DNA of 64,000 nt. It comes from DASYRM01 sp036004405. Lineage in GTDB: Bacteria > Acidobacteriota > Vicinamibacteria > Vicinamibacterales > UBA2999. Positions within the stretch are counted from its first letter, which is position 1; each line of letters opens with the position of its first letter. Shown piece after piece: positions 41,175 through 49,580 of this stretch. The stretch is from NCBI GenBank assembly GCA_036004405.1, contig DASYRM010000151.1, positions 1-64,000 of the forward strand, written 5' to 3'. The notes below the pieces were generated by a model that was not told where the DNA came from, did not search any database, and worked only from the letters and a program-made list of their open reading frames with translations. Made by a program: the position numbers and the translations under genes.

Positions 41175-42055
41175 CACCGCACCTTCACCACGTAGTAGTT
41201 GAACGGCGACGACACTTCCTTGAACCAGTGCGGCGTCCCTTTGGGCACGATGAGGACATCACCCCTGGCGATGTGCCGCGTCTCGCCGCTACGGATACCG
41301 GACCCGCGCGCCTCGTTCGGCGCGGTCGTCTTCAGGTTCTCGGCCGTCCCGCCGGTGACGAACGTGGCCGTCCCATCGAGGACGTAGATGATGTCGGCGT
41401 CCAGGTCGTGCACCTCGGCCATGCCGGCCGCGTCGCGATGGCTGGCGTGCACCATGTAGTTGCGGCCGTCTTCGCCGTCGAAGAGCACCGCGCCTTTGGC
41501 GAATGCCGCCGTCACCTCCGCGCTCCTCCAGTACGACACCGCAGGCGCCTTCCCGCCCTCGTCATTCTTCGCCAGCGCGGACGCCCCCGCGATCGCCAGC
41601 TCCTCGTCCTGTTCTTTGCTGGCGGCACCGCTCACGCCGATCGCCCCGATGATCTGGCCGTCGGCCACAAGCGGCACCCCGCCCTGCAGCGGCGTAAAGA
41701 AGGCGTCCGGCAGCGCCGCCATGGCAGTACGGCCGCCGTTGATCGTGTCCTCGAACGCCTTGGTCGGCTTCTTGAAGAGCGCCGCGGTCCGCGCCTTGCC
41801 GATCGAGATCGACGCGCCCGCCGCGAAGGTGCCGTCGATGCGCTCGAGCGCCACGAGATTGCCGCCGTCGTCCACGACGGCAATCACGGCGCCAGGGGCC
41901 TGTTTGAGGCGCGCGGCGTCGACAGCGGCGGCAATCGCGCGCCGGGCACCGTCGCGCGTGATGCTGGCTTTGGTGACCGACTGAGCCGTCGCACTCGCGG
42001 CGGCGGCCAGGAAGACTGCGGCCGCGAGGGCCGGAAACACGAGTGTGCGACGCAT
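41174..42055 (-). CDS. GlcG/HbpS domain fused to a cupin, secreted
   Basis: The 293-residue protein has a signal peptide (ALAAAVFLAAAASATAQS). A GlcG/HbpS (DUF336) domain spans about 28-160 (AVVDDGGNLVALERIDG, GKARTAALFKKPT, PLQGGVPLVADGQIIGAIGVSG). A cupin covers about 175-293 with HDLDADIIYVLDGTATFV and GDVLIVPKGTPHWF. HbpS-type domains bind haem or flavin. The cupin lacks the first His pair of the classic motif but keeps the second. Fusion to a cupin is uncommon. It is co-transcribed with the SMP-30 gene. Confidence 0.82.
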   Translation of the reverse strand: MRRTLVFPALAAAVFLAAAASATAQSVTKASITRDGARRAIAAAVDAARLKQAPGAVIAVVDDGGNLVALERIDGTFAAGASISIGKARTAALFKKPTKAFEDTINGGRTAMAALPDAFFTPLQGGVPLVADGQIIGAIGVSGAASKEQDEELAIAGASALAKNDEGGKAPAVSYWRSAEVTAAFAKGAVLFDGEDGRNYMVHASHRDAAGMAEVHDLDADIIYVLDGTATFVTGGTAENLKTTAPNEARGSGIRSGETRHIARGDVLIVPKGTPHWFKEVSSPFNYYVVKVR

Positions 42056-42073
42056 GACTGATACCTCTCTGTA

Positions 42074-42098
42074 ACCGGTCTGAAGACCGGCGGCTACG
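42074..42098 (-). repeat. REP-like palindrome between two GlcG genes
   Basis: CCGGTC-TGAA-GACCGG followed by CGG and CTACG. Arms differ from the common stem but loop and GTAG tail match the family. It lies in the 52-bp gap between the paralogues. Confidence 0.65.
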
Positions 42099-42107
42099 TT
42101 GGACGGT

Positions 42108-42593
42108 CTACCGGGTGCCGGCCGCCGGGGCGAGAGCCGCGGCGCCAGCCTTGGCGATGTCTTCGTCTTCCTGCGGGGTATTGCCGCTCACGCCAATCGC
42201 TCCGACCACCTGGCCGGCGACGATGAGCGGGATGCCGCCCTGCAGCGGCGTCGCGCCGGGCAACACCAGCGAGGCCACGCGGCCGTCGCGGATCTGGTCC
42301 TCGAACACCTTGCTCGGGCGGCGGAAGATCGCGGCGGTGCGAGCCTTGCCGATGCCGACCTCGACGCTGGCGACCTGTGTGTCATTGAGGCGTTCGAGCA
42401 GCACGACGTGCCCGCCGTCGTCCACGACAACGATGACCACCGTCGACCCGCGCCTGAGTGCCTCGGCCTCGGCCGCGGCGACGATCGTCTTGGCGGCATC
42501 GAGCGTGAGCACGCGCTTGCTCGGAAGCTCGGCGCGTGCGGGGGCCGGCAGTGCCAGGGCCGCAACGACCGCGGCGATCTTCAGAATCTTCAT
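42108..42593 (-). CDS. GlcG/HbpS-family secreted protein
   Basis: The 161-residue protein has a signal peptide (IAAVVAALALPAPARA) and one GlcG/HbpS domain: VVVDDGGHVVLLERLND, GKARTAAIFRRPSKVFED, ATPLQGGIPLIVAGQVVGAIGVSG and an EDEDIAKAGAAAL end. It is a paralogue of the N-terminal half of the next gene. Such proteins bind haem or corrinoid and may sense redox state. GAGGAG lies before the ATG. Confidence 0.86.
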   Translation of the reverse strand: MKILKIAAVVAALALPAPARAELPSKRVLTLDAAKTIVAAAEAEALRRGSTVVIVVVDDGGHVVLLERLNDTQVASVEVGIGKARTAAIFRRPSKVFEDQIRDGRVASLVLPGATPLQGGIPLIVAGQVVGAIGVSGNTPQEDEDIAKAGAAALAPAAGTR

Positions 42594-42742
42594 GACGCTC
42601 CTCTCTGTGCCGGCGGCGTGTGCGGCCGGTCAGCAGGTTGGATGACGGCTGCCCGGGACGGTTACCCCGGCAACGCCGCGGCAAGGCCGGCATCCAACCC
42701 GCAGTGCGTGTTTGCCGCCTCCGGCGGAAGGGGAGAGGAGTC

Positions 42743-43348
42743 ATGCGAAGTGTGAAACGGCTGACGGCGGCCTGCGCCGTGATTCTGGCGATTGCGGCCA
42801 CGAGGGCGGTCACGGCGGCCCCCAAGGTGCCGACGCCCGAGAGTTCGAAGGAGACGGTAGCCAAGGTACGGAAGGCGCTGGCGAAGCTGCCCTACTACGG
42901 CGTCTTCGATTTCCTGGCGTTCAAAGTGGACGGCGGCACGGTGACGCTCCAGGGCTACGCCCACCGGCCGGCGCTGAAGCGCGAAGCGGCGTCGATGGTG
43001 GCGCACGCGGTGGCAGCCGATGTCGTCAACGACATCGAAGTACTGCCGTCATCGAGCTACGACGACCGCATCCGGTGGGACGCCTACCAGCGGATCTACA
43101 CCGAGGACATCGCCTCCCGTTACGTCTCCGGCGGCGAAATGGAGGTGCGCTACGAGACGCTGGACATGCGGCTGTTCCCCGGCATGGAGCCCTATGGCAC
43201 CTACCCGGTGCACATCATCGTCAAGGGCAGGAAGCTTCACCTGATCGGACTGCTCGACAACGACCTGGACAAGACCCAGGTACTGCACCGGGCCCGGCTG
43301 GTGCTCAACACGACCGGGGTGGTGGACGCGGTGATGGTGCGCCGTTGA
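42743..43348 (+). CDS. BON-domain exported protein
   Basis: The 201-residue protein has GAGAGGAG upstream, a signal peptide (LTAACAVILAIAATRAVTA) and a BON domain at about 40-100 (VRKALAKLPYYGVFDFLAFKVDGGTVTLQGYAHRPALKREA, VVNDIEVLPSS). A second half with YPVHIIVKGRKLHLIGLLDNDLDK resembles another partial BON unit. BON domains bind membranes or lipids in envelope stress proteins such as OsmY. It is divergent from glcG. Confidence 0.85.
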   Translation: MRSVKRLTAACAVILAIAATRAVTAAPKVPTPESSKETVAKVRKALAKLPYYGVFDFLAFKVDGGTVTLQGYAHRPALKREAASMVAHAVAADVVNDIEVLPSSSYDDRIRWDAYQRIYTEDIASRYVSGGEMEVRYETLDMRLFPGMEPYGTYPVHIIVKGRKLHLIGLLDNDLDKTQVLHRARLVLNTTGVVDAVMVRR

Positions 43349-43356
43349 GCGGAATC

Positions 43357-43389
43357 GCGAACCGGCGTTAAGCCGGTTTGCCAGATAGC
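43357..43389 (+). repeat. Second-family palindrome (AACCGG type), copy B
   Basis: GCGAACCGGCGTTAAGCCGG continues to TTTGCCAGATAGC. The AACCGGC and GCCGGTT arms are perfect. It lies just after the BON gene and before a terminator hairpin. Confidence 0.7.
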
Positions 43390-43394
43390 GCGAG

Positions 43395-43419
43395 GCGGCC
43401 CGCGCTTTTTGCGGGCCGC
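43395..43419 (+). terminator. Terminator-like hairpin after the BON gene
   Basis: A perfect 9-bp GC-rich stem, GCGGCCCGC and GCGGGCCGC, surrounds a GCTTTTT loop. No T run follows, but position between two transcription units supports termination. Confidence 0.55.
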
Positions 43420-43467
43420 GTCTGATAGATTGATCCGGTCCGCCGGCCTGGTGCCGGCGGCCGCATC

Positions 43468-46332
43468 ATGCACGTCCTCGAGCGGCATTCCGAACAGGAC
43501 TTCGACGAGCTGGCGCATCTGGCGGCTCGGATATGCGCCACCCCGATGGCGCTCGTCTCGGTCGTGGAAGCCGACCGCGTCTGGTTCAAGGCGAGGGTGG
43601 GCCTCGACATCGGCGAGGTGCGGCGCGACGGCGCGTTCTGCAGCGCCACCATCCTCGGCATCGAGCCGCTCGTCGTCGAGGACGCACGGGCAGACAGCCG
43701 CTTCTCCAGTCACGAGCTCGCCGCCGCGGGCATCCGCTTCTATGCCGGCGTGCCGATTCTCGGCGCCGAGGGCGTGGCAATCGGCGCCCTGGGCGTGCTC
43801 GATCGCGCTGCCCGCACCATCACGCCGGAACAGCTCGACGCGTTGCGCGCCCTCGCGCACCAGGCCACGGCGCTCCTCGAGTGGCGGCGAACGGCCAGCG
43901 CGCTGCGCGAGAGCGAAGAGCTCAAAACGCGGATCATCGACTCGAGCCCCGACTGCATCAAGGTGCTCGACCTCGACGGGCACCTCCTGTCGATGAACGC
44001 CGGCGGCATGGCGGCCCTGGAGATCTGCGATTTCAGCGCCGTCGTCAACTCGCAGTGGGTCGGCTTCTGGGAAGGCGGCGACCGCGAGGCGGCGGCGCGG
44101 GCGATCGCCACCGCGCGCGAGGGCGGCATCGGCCGCTTCACGGGCTACTTCCCCACCACGACCACGCAGACGCCGATGTGGTGGGACGTCGTGGTGAGCC
44201 CGCTGCGCGGCGCCGGCGGCGCGGTGGAGAAGCTGCTGGCGGTGTCGCGCGACGCTACCGCGCGTGCCCGCGCGAGCGAGCTGGTGTGGGCGGTGGCCGA
44301 GGGCACGTCGCTTTCGACCGGCGCCGACTTCTTCCGTGCACTGGTCAGCAACCTCGCCGCTGCCCTCCGCGTGCCCTACGTCCTGGTGGCCGAGTGCACC
44401 GACAGCGCCCGCACGCACGTGCGCACGCTCGCCTTCTGGAGCCGTACCGGGCTGGCGGAGAACATCGAATACGCGCTGGCCGGCACGCCCTGTCAGGGCG
44501 TGATCGACGGCGAGGTGGGCTGCTACCCGGACGACCTGCAGGCGCTCTTCCCCGACGACACCCCTCTCGTCGCGATGAAGGCGCGCGGGTATCTAGGCCT
44601 CCCCGTTCTAAACGGCGCCGGCGAGGTGGCCGGGCACCTGGTGGTGATCGACGACAAGCCGCTGCCGAAGGACGAGATGACCACGGCGCTGCTGCGCACG
44701 TTCGCGGCGCGGGTGGGCGTCGAGCTCGAGCGCGTGCGTACCGCGCGTCATATCGAGTCGCTGGGACAGAAGCTGTCGATGGCGGCCGAGCGGGCGCGAT
44801 CGCTGCTCGCGATCAACAACGCCGTCGTGCTCAATCTCACGCAGGACGCGCTCTTTTCGGCCATCACCGACGCGCTGCGCCGGGTGGTGGCGTTCGACCG
44901 CTGCACCATCTTCCTGCACGACCCTCAGAAGAACGTGCTGCGCATGACGTCGTCCGACAGCGCGGTGCCGTCGCATCATTTCGTGCCCGGTCTCGAGCTG
45001 CCGCTCGACGGCAGCCACGCCGGCTGGGCGTTCGTGAACCAGCGGGTGTTCTTCAACCCGGAGCTGCGCGAACGGCGCACCTACCCGGGCGAAGACGTTC
45101 TGCTCGAGGAGGGCTTCCGCTCCCTCATCGTCGTGCCGATGGTGGTGCGCGGCCGCAGCATCGGCACGCTCAATCTGGGCAGCCGCCGGCCGATGGAGTT
45201 CGGCGATACCGAGGCCGAGCTGCTGCAGGAGGCTGCCAACCAGGTGGCGCTCTCCATCGAGAACATGCGCGAGTACGAGGAGATCGGCCGGCTCAAGGCG
45301 CAGCTCGAACGCGAGAACGTCTACCTGCAAGAAGAGATTCTCGGCGAGCACAACTACGAAGAGATTGTCGGCACGAGCGCGTCCCTGGGCGCCGTGGTGC
45401 GCACCATCGATCGCGTGGCGCCGACCGACACCACGGTGCTCATCATCGGCGAGACCGGAACGGGCAAGGAGCTGATCGCCCGCGCCGTGCACAACCGCAG
45501 CGCTCGGCGGTCACGGCCGCTGGTCAAGGTCAATTGCGGGGCGATTGCGTCGGGGCTCATCGAGAGCGAGCTCTTCGGCCACGTCAAGGGGGCCTTCACT
45601 GGAGCCCTGGAGCGCCGGACCGGGCGTTTCGAGCTGGCCGATCGCGGGACGCTGTTTCTCGACGAGATCGGCGAGCTGCCGCTCGACATGCAGGTGAAGC
45701 TGCTCCGCGTACTGCAGGAGCAGGAGTTCGAACCCGTGGGCAGCAGCCGCACCATGAAGGTGGACGTGCGCGTGATTGCCGCCACGAACCGCAACCTCCA
45801 GGAGGAGGTGGCCGCCGGGCGTTTCCGCGCCGACCTGTACTACCGCCTCAACGTGCTGCCCATTCAGGTGCCGCCGCTGCGCGAGCGCCGCGAAGACGTG
45901 ACGCAGCTGGCGATGTTCTTCGTCCAGAAGCACGCCAAGCGCATCGGCCGCACGGTGGACGGCGTGTCGCGCGAGAGCCTGGATCGGCTGTCGGCCTACT
46001 CGTGGCCCGGCAACGTGCGTGAGCTGGAGAACGTCATCGAGCGCGCGCTGGTGTTGTCGCACGGCGGCGTGCTGGACGCCGCGCAAGGCCTCATGCCCTC
46101 GGACTCCGCGCCGGCGGCCGCCTCGTCGCCGGGGCCGGTGGTGACCGTCGCGCGGGGCGCGTCGGCGGCCGGCCGGCTCGACGACGTGGAACGGGCGCAC
46201 ATCGCCGCCACCCTGAACCAGACCGGCTGGGTGATCGAAGGGCCGCGCGGCGCCGCGAAAGTCCTCGACATGCATCCGAACACCCTTCGCAGCCGGATGA
46301 AGAGGCTCGGCCTCGAGCGTCCCACGAAATAG
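43468..46332 (+). CDS. Sigma-54-dependent activator with GAF and PAS sensors
   Basis: The 954-residue protein has an N-terminal GAF domain (about 10-135), a PAS domain (about 150-270), two further GAF regions (about 275-430 and 445-615), then the AAA+ domain with Walker A GETGTGKE at 661-668, intact sigma-54 contact loop GAFTGA at 708-713, Walker B TLFLDEIGEL and arginine fingers. It ends in a Fis-type helix-turn-helix (GAAKVLDMHPNTLRSRMKRLG). It should open promoters bound by sigma-54 RNA polymerase in response to a small molecule or redox cue. Palindromes and a -24/-12 site immediately downstream make the STAS/ECF genes its likely target. Confidence 0.92.
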   Translation: MHVLERHSEQDFDELAHLAARICATPMALVSVVEADRVWFKARVGLDIGEVRRDGAFCSATILGIEPLVVEDARADSRFSSHELAAAGIRFYAGVPILGAEGVAIGALGVLDRAARTITPEQLDALRALAHQATALLEWRRTASALRESEELKTRIIDSSPDCIKVLDLDGHLLSMNAGGMAALEICDFSAVVNSQWVGFWEGGDREAAARAIATAREGGIGRFTGYFPTTTTQTPMWWDVVVSPLRGAGGAVEKLLAVSRDATARARASELVWAVAEGTSLSTGADFFRALVSNLAAALRVPYVLVAECTDSARTHVRTLAFWSRTGLAENIEYALAGTPCQGVIDGEVGCYPDDLQALFPDDTPLVAMKARGYLGLPVLNGAGEVAGHLVVIDDKPLPKDEMTTALLRTFAARVGVELERVRTARHIESLGQKLSMAAERARSLLAINNAVVLNLTQDALFSAITDALRRVVAFDRCTIFLHDPQKNVLRMTSSDSAVPSHHFVPGLELPLDGSHAGWAFVNQRVFFNPELRERRTYPGEDVLLEEGFRSLIVVPMVVRGRSIGTLNLGSRRPMEFGDTEAELLQEAANQVALSIENMREYEEIGRLKAQLERENVYLQEEILGEHNYEEIVGTSASLGAVVRTIDRVAPTDTTVLIIGETGTGKELIARAVHNRSARRSRPLVKVNCGAIASGLIESELFGHVKGAFTGALERRTGRFELADRGTLFLDEIGELPLDMQVKLLRVLQEQEFEPVGSSRTMKVDVRVIAATNRNLQEEVAAGRFRADLYYRLNVLPIQVPPLRERREDVTQLAMFFVQKHAKRIGRTVDGVSRESLDRLSAYSWPGNVRELENVIERALVLSHGGVLDAAQGLMPSDSAPAAASSPGPVVTVARGASAAGRLDDVERAHIAATLNQTGWVIEGPRGAAKVLDMHPNTLRSRMKRLGLERPTK

Positions 46333-46336
46333 CGTG

Positions 46337-46382
46337 GCCACGATCCTTCGTGGCTCGTGGGATCCCACGATACTTCGTGGGA
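46337..46382. promoter_or_regulatory. Activator-site palindromes (UAS) for the sigma-54 regulator
   Basis: Two perfect dyads, GCCACGA-TCCT-TCGTGGC (46337-46354) and TCCCACGA-TACT-TCGTGGGA (46363-46382), are centred 27 bp apart and share the half site CCACGA-N4-TCGTGG. The junction itself is a perfect 16-bp palindrome (46355-46370). They lie about 100-145 bp before the -24/-12 site, a normal enhancer distance. Confidence 0.7.
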
Positions 46383-46480
46383 CGTCGTGACTTGCGTTTC
46401 GTCGCAAAGAACACCCGAACCATCGATTCGACAATAGCTTAAGAGCTATTTCCCGCCCCTGTTCGACCTGGCCGAACCTC

Positions 46481-46495
46481 TGGCAGCCCCCTTGC
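46481..46495 (+). promoter_or_regulatory. Sigma-54 (-24/-12) promoter before the STAS gene
   Basis: TGGCAG-N5-TTGC keeps the invariant GG and GC dinucleotides exactly 10 nt apart, the sigma-54 rule. Transcription would begin near 46507, giving a leader of only about 11 nt before ATG 46518. The upstream activator gene with GAFTGA and the palindromes support it. Confidence 0.62.
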
Positions 46496-46517
46496 CCTTG
46501 GTCGTGCCGGGTTGAAC

Positions 46518-46787
46518 ATGCTTCGAGTCGAACGAATCCTCAACGGCAGCGAGACGGTGTTGCGGGCGGCCGGTCGCCTGACCGGCCCCTGGGTCGCAGA
46601 GCTGGGCCGCACGCTCGCCGACGAAACCGGCTATGGCGTCGTCGTCGTGGACCTCACCGACGTGTCGTTTGCCGACCATGACGGCCTCGCGTTCCTCCTG
46701 TCGCTGACGGCAGAGGCACGCGTGGCGCTCCGCTGCAGCCCCTTTTTGACCGAACAGCTCGCCACCGCGAGCAAGGCCAAGTCATGA
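46518..46787 (+). CDS. STAS-domain protein (anti-anti-sigma type)
   Basis: The 89-residue protein has a STAS fold: LRAAGRLTGPWVAELGRTL, GVVVVDLTDVSFADHDGLAFL. The Asp-His-Asp-Gly stretch replaces the usual phospho-Ser of SpoIIAA (DxSxxxSxG), so control may not be by phosphorylation. It overlaps the ECF sigma gene by 4 nt (ATGA), suggesting a regulatory pair. Confidence 0.8.
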   Translation: MLRVERILNGSETVLRAAGRLTGPWVAELGRTLADETGYGVVVVDLTDVSFADHDGLAFLLSLTAEARVALRCSPFLTEQLATASKAKS

Positions 46788-47422
46788 TGAACATGCGCGC
46801 GAACGTCGTCGACACTCCCCCGATGCCACCCATGTCCACCCGCCCGGAATCAGATGCCGAGCTCGTGGCCCGCCTTCAGCGCGGCGACGACGCCGCGTTC
46901 GAGGCCATCGTGCGCACGCACAGCGGCCGGCTGCTCTCGGTGGCGCGACGGTTCCTCGGCAACAACGAGGACGCGCAGGACGCCGTGCAGGACGCCTTCA
47001 TCCGCGCCTACAAGGCGATTCACACGTTCGAAGCGCGGGCGCAGCTGCACACCTGGCTGCACCGCATCCTGGTGAACACGGCGCTGATGAAGCTGCGCGA
47101 GCGCCGCCGCCGGCCGACGGAGTCGATCGAGGACCTGCTGCCGACCTACACGAACGACGGCCACCAGGCCGTGGCGTCACGGGACTGGAGCGACGCGGTG
47201 CTCGAGCGCAAGGAGACCGCCGCCGTCGTCCGCCAGGCGATCGCGATGCTGCCCGACCAGTACCGCGAGGTGCTGGTGCTGCGCGACATCGAGGAGAAGG
47301 ACACCGCCGAAGCCGCCGAGATCCTCGGGACCACGTCCAACGTGGTCAAGGTACGCCTGCACCGCGCGCGCCAGGCCCTGCGCACGCTGCTCGACCGTGA
47401 GTTCCAGATGAAGGGCGATTAA
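46784..47422 (+). CDS. ECF sigma-70 family sigma factor
   Basis: The protein of about 212 residues has region 2 (FEAIVRTHSGRLLSVARRFLGNNEDAQDAVQDAFIRAYKAI), which binds core polymerase and the -10, and region 4 (AIAMLPDQYREVLVLRDIEEKDTAEAAEILGTTSNVVKVRLHRARQ), which binds the -35. Several ATGs are possible; the first overlaps the STAS stop. No zinc anti-sigma gene follows. Placed behind a sigma-54 promoter it would form a relay from one alternative sigma to another. Confidence 0.9.
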   Translation: MMNMRANVVDTPPMPPMSTRPESDAELVARLQRGDDAAFEAIVRTHSGRLLSVARRFLGNNEDAQDAVQDAFIRAYKAIHTFEARAQLHTWLHRILVNTALMKLRERRRRPTESIEDLLPTYTNDGHQAVASRDWSDAVLERKETAAVVRQAIAMLPDQYREVLVLRDIEEKDTAEAAEILGTTSNVVKVRLHRARQALRTLLDREFQMKGD

Positions 47423-47431
47423 GATCGCCTC

Positions 47432-48145
47432 ATGCATTTGCAGAACGCGACGGTGCTGGTCACCGGGGGAACCAGTGGAATCGGCCGCGGCGTCGCCCGC
47501 GTCCTGACCCAGGCCGGCGCCAAGGTCGCCATCACCGGCCGAGACGAGGCGCGGTTGTTGGAGGTGGCTCGTGAGCTCGGCGTGCTGGCGATCAAGGCCG
47601 ACGTCGCCAGCCAGGCCGACGTCGAGCGCACGTATGCCGAAGTGCTCGGCGCGTTCGACCATCTCGACGTGCTGGTGAACAACGCCGGGGCGGGGTCGTT
47701 CGCCCCGCTCGTCGACATGGCGCTCGAGGAGTTCGAGTCGATCATCGCCACCAACGTCACCGGAGCGATGCTGATGGCGCGGGCGGCGGCGCGGCACTTC
47801 GTGAAGCGCCGCAGAGGCAACATCATCAACATCGGTTCGACGGCGGCGCTGCGGGGGGCTGCGAACGGCACCGCGTACTACGCCAGCAAGTTCGCGCTGC
47901 GCGGCATGACCGAGTGCTGGCGCGCCGAGCTGCGGGCGTCGAACGTGCGCGTGATCCTGATCAACCCGAGCGAGGTGATCACGGAGTTCGCGGCACACGC
48001 CGGCCTGCCGCAGCGGACCGCCCCCGACAACCCCACGAAGCTGCGGGTGGACGAGATTGCCCATGCGGTGAGGTCCTCGCTCGAGATGGACGACCGCGGC
48101 TTCGTGACCGAGCTCACGGTCTTCGCCACCAATCCCAAGGACTGA
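47432..48145 (+). CDS. SDR-family oxidoreductase
   Basis: The 237-residue classical SDR has VLVTGGTSGIGRGVARVL, NNAGAG, INIGSTAALRG (Ser) and YYASK (Tyr, Lys). The TGRDEARL segment after strand 2 favours NADP. The substrate is unknown. It begins 9 nt after the ECF sigma stop, so it may be in the same transcript. Confidence 0.86.
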   Translation: MHLQNATVLVTGGTSGIGRGVARVLTQAGAKVAITGRDEARLLEVARELGVLAIKADVASQADVERTYAEVLGAFDHLDVLVNNAGAGSFAPLVDMALEEFESIIATNVTGAMLMARAAARHFVKRRRGNIINIGSTAALRGAANGTAYYASKFALRGMTECWRAELRASNVRVILINPSEVITEFAAHAGLPQRTAPDNPTKLRVDEIAHAVRSSLEMDDRGFVTELTVFATNPKD

Positions 48146-48146
48146 G

Positions 48147-49580
48147 TTGGGCGAGCACCCGTTTCCACTCCCGCTGGCGGGCTATGCCGCGCCGGGAAGC
48201 GGCGCTCTCATCGATGCGATCCGTTTGCGCGTCGAGGCCGACCCGTTCAACGCGGTGGCCACGGCGATCTTTCTGCTGGCCGTGTGTCACACCTTCGTCG
48301 CCGCGCGGTTCACCGAGGCCGCTCACCGGCTGCAGGAGCGCGCGGACGCCGCGGCCACCACCGGCGGGCGCGCGCCGGCCCCGAACGTCCGCGCCGAGCT
48401 GCTGCACTTTCTGGGAGAGGTCGAAGTCGTCTTCGGCCTCTGGGTGGTGCCGCTGATGATCGCCATCGCGCTGGCGCGCGGATGGGAAACGGTGACGCAC
48501 TATCTGGACGGCACCGTCAATTTCACCGAGCCGCTGTTCGTCATCGTGATCATGGCCATCGCCTCGACGCGCCCCGTCGTCGAGCTCGCCGAGAACATGC
48601 TGCGGCGCGTCGCCGGACTGGGCGGCGCGAGCCCCGCGGCGTGGTGGCTGTCGATTCTGATCCTGGCCCCGCTCCTGGGCTCGCTCGTCACCGAGCCGGG
48701 TGCGATGACGATTGCCGCGCTGCTGCTCGCGCGGCAGTTCTACGACCTGCGGCCGTCGGGCCGATTGAAGTACGCCACGCTCGGCCTGCTGTTCGTCAAC
48801 GTCTCGATTGGCGGCACGCTCACGCACTTCGCGGCGCCGCCCGTACTGATGGTGGCCCGTCCGTGGGGCTGGGACACGCCCTTCATGCTGGAGCACTTCG
48901 GCTGGCGGGCTGCGCTGGCCATCGCCGTCTCGACCGCCGGCGGCTACCTGCTGTTCCGCCGTGAATTCGCGGAGCTCGCCCGGCGCCCGGCGCCTCACGA
49001 TCAGACGCCGTCCACCGACGAGGCGCGGCGCCACGGATACGGACCACTGGCCATCCCCCCGTGGGTCACCGCGGTGTACATCCTGTTCCTCGCGTGGACC
49101 GTGATCAACTCGCACTATCCGGTACTCTTCCTCGGCGGTTTCCTCTTCTTCCTCGGCTTCGATCGCGCCACCGCCGCCTACTCGACGTTGACCGACTTCA
49201 AGACGCCGCTCCTGGTCGGCTTCTTCCTGGCGGGACTGGTGGTGCACGGCGGGCTGCAGGGCTGGTGGATTACGCCGGTGCTGGCGAGTCTGCGCGAGAC
49301 CCCGCTCTACCTGGGCTCGACGATCCTCACCGCCTTCAACGACAACGCGCTCATCACCTACCTGGCGACGCTCGTGCCCGACCTCGAGCCGAATCTGAAG
49401 ATGGCAGTGCTCGAAGGCGCCGTCACCGGCGGCGGCTTGACGGTGATTGCCAACGCACCGAATCCCGCCGGCCAGGCGCTCCTCGGCCGCTACTTCGACG
49501 ACGCCGTCCACCCGCTCCGGCTGTTCCTGGGAGCGCTGCCCCCGACCGTGGTCGCCATCGTCGTTTTCAGACTGCTGTAA
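48147..49580 (+). CDS. Putative Na+/H+ antiporter (Na_H_antiport_3 family)
   Basis: The 477-residue protein is translated from TTG one base after the SDR stop. It has about 11 helices and resembles the DUF1504/Na_H_antiport_3 group: FLLAVCHTFVAARFTEAAH, LHFLGEVEVVFGLWVVPL, AGLGGASPAAWWLSILILAPLLGSLVTEPGAMTIAALLL, SIGGTLTHFAAPPVLMVA and FNDNALITYLATLVP. The repeated Asn/Thr/Pro segments fit the ion-transporter superfamily. Its 3' end overlaps the convergent acyltransferase gene by 14 nt. Confidence 0.84.
   Translation: MGEHPFPLPLAGYAAPGSGALIDAIRLRVEADPFNAVATAIFLLAVCHTFVAARFTEAAHRLQERADAAATTGGRAPAPNVRAELLHFLGEVEVVFGLWVVPLMIAIALARGWETVTHYLDGTVNFTEPLFVIVIMAIASTRPVVELAENMLRRVAGLGGASPAAWWLSILILAPLLGSLVTEPGAMTIAALLLARQFYDLRPSGRLKYATLGLLFVNVSIGGTLTHFAAPPVLMVARPWGWDTPFMLEHFGWRAALAIAVSTAGGYLLFRREFAELARRPAPHDQTPSTDEARRHGYGPLAIPPWVTAVYILFLAWTVINSHYPVLFLGGFLFFLGFDRATAAYSTLTDFKTPLLVGFFLAGLVVHGGLQGWWITPVLASLRETPLYLGSTILTAFNDNALITYLATLVPDLEPNLKMAVLEGAVTGGGLTVIANAPNPAGQALLGRYFDDAVHPLRLFLGALPPTVVAIVVFRLL

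Noticed and set aside
46384..46450. Other dyads (TTGCG-N6-CGCAA at 46392, AATAGCT-N4-AGCTATT at 46433) as extra activator sites
   Set aside because: They do not share the CCACGA half site; they may be unrelated or by chance in an AT-richer patch.
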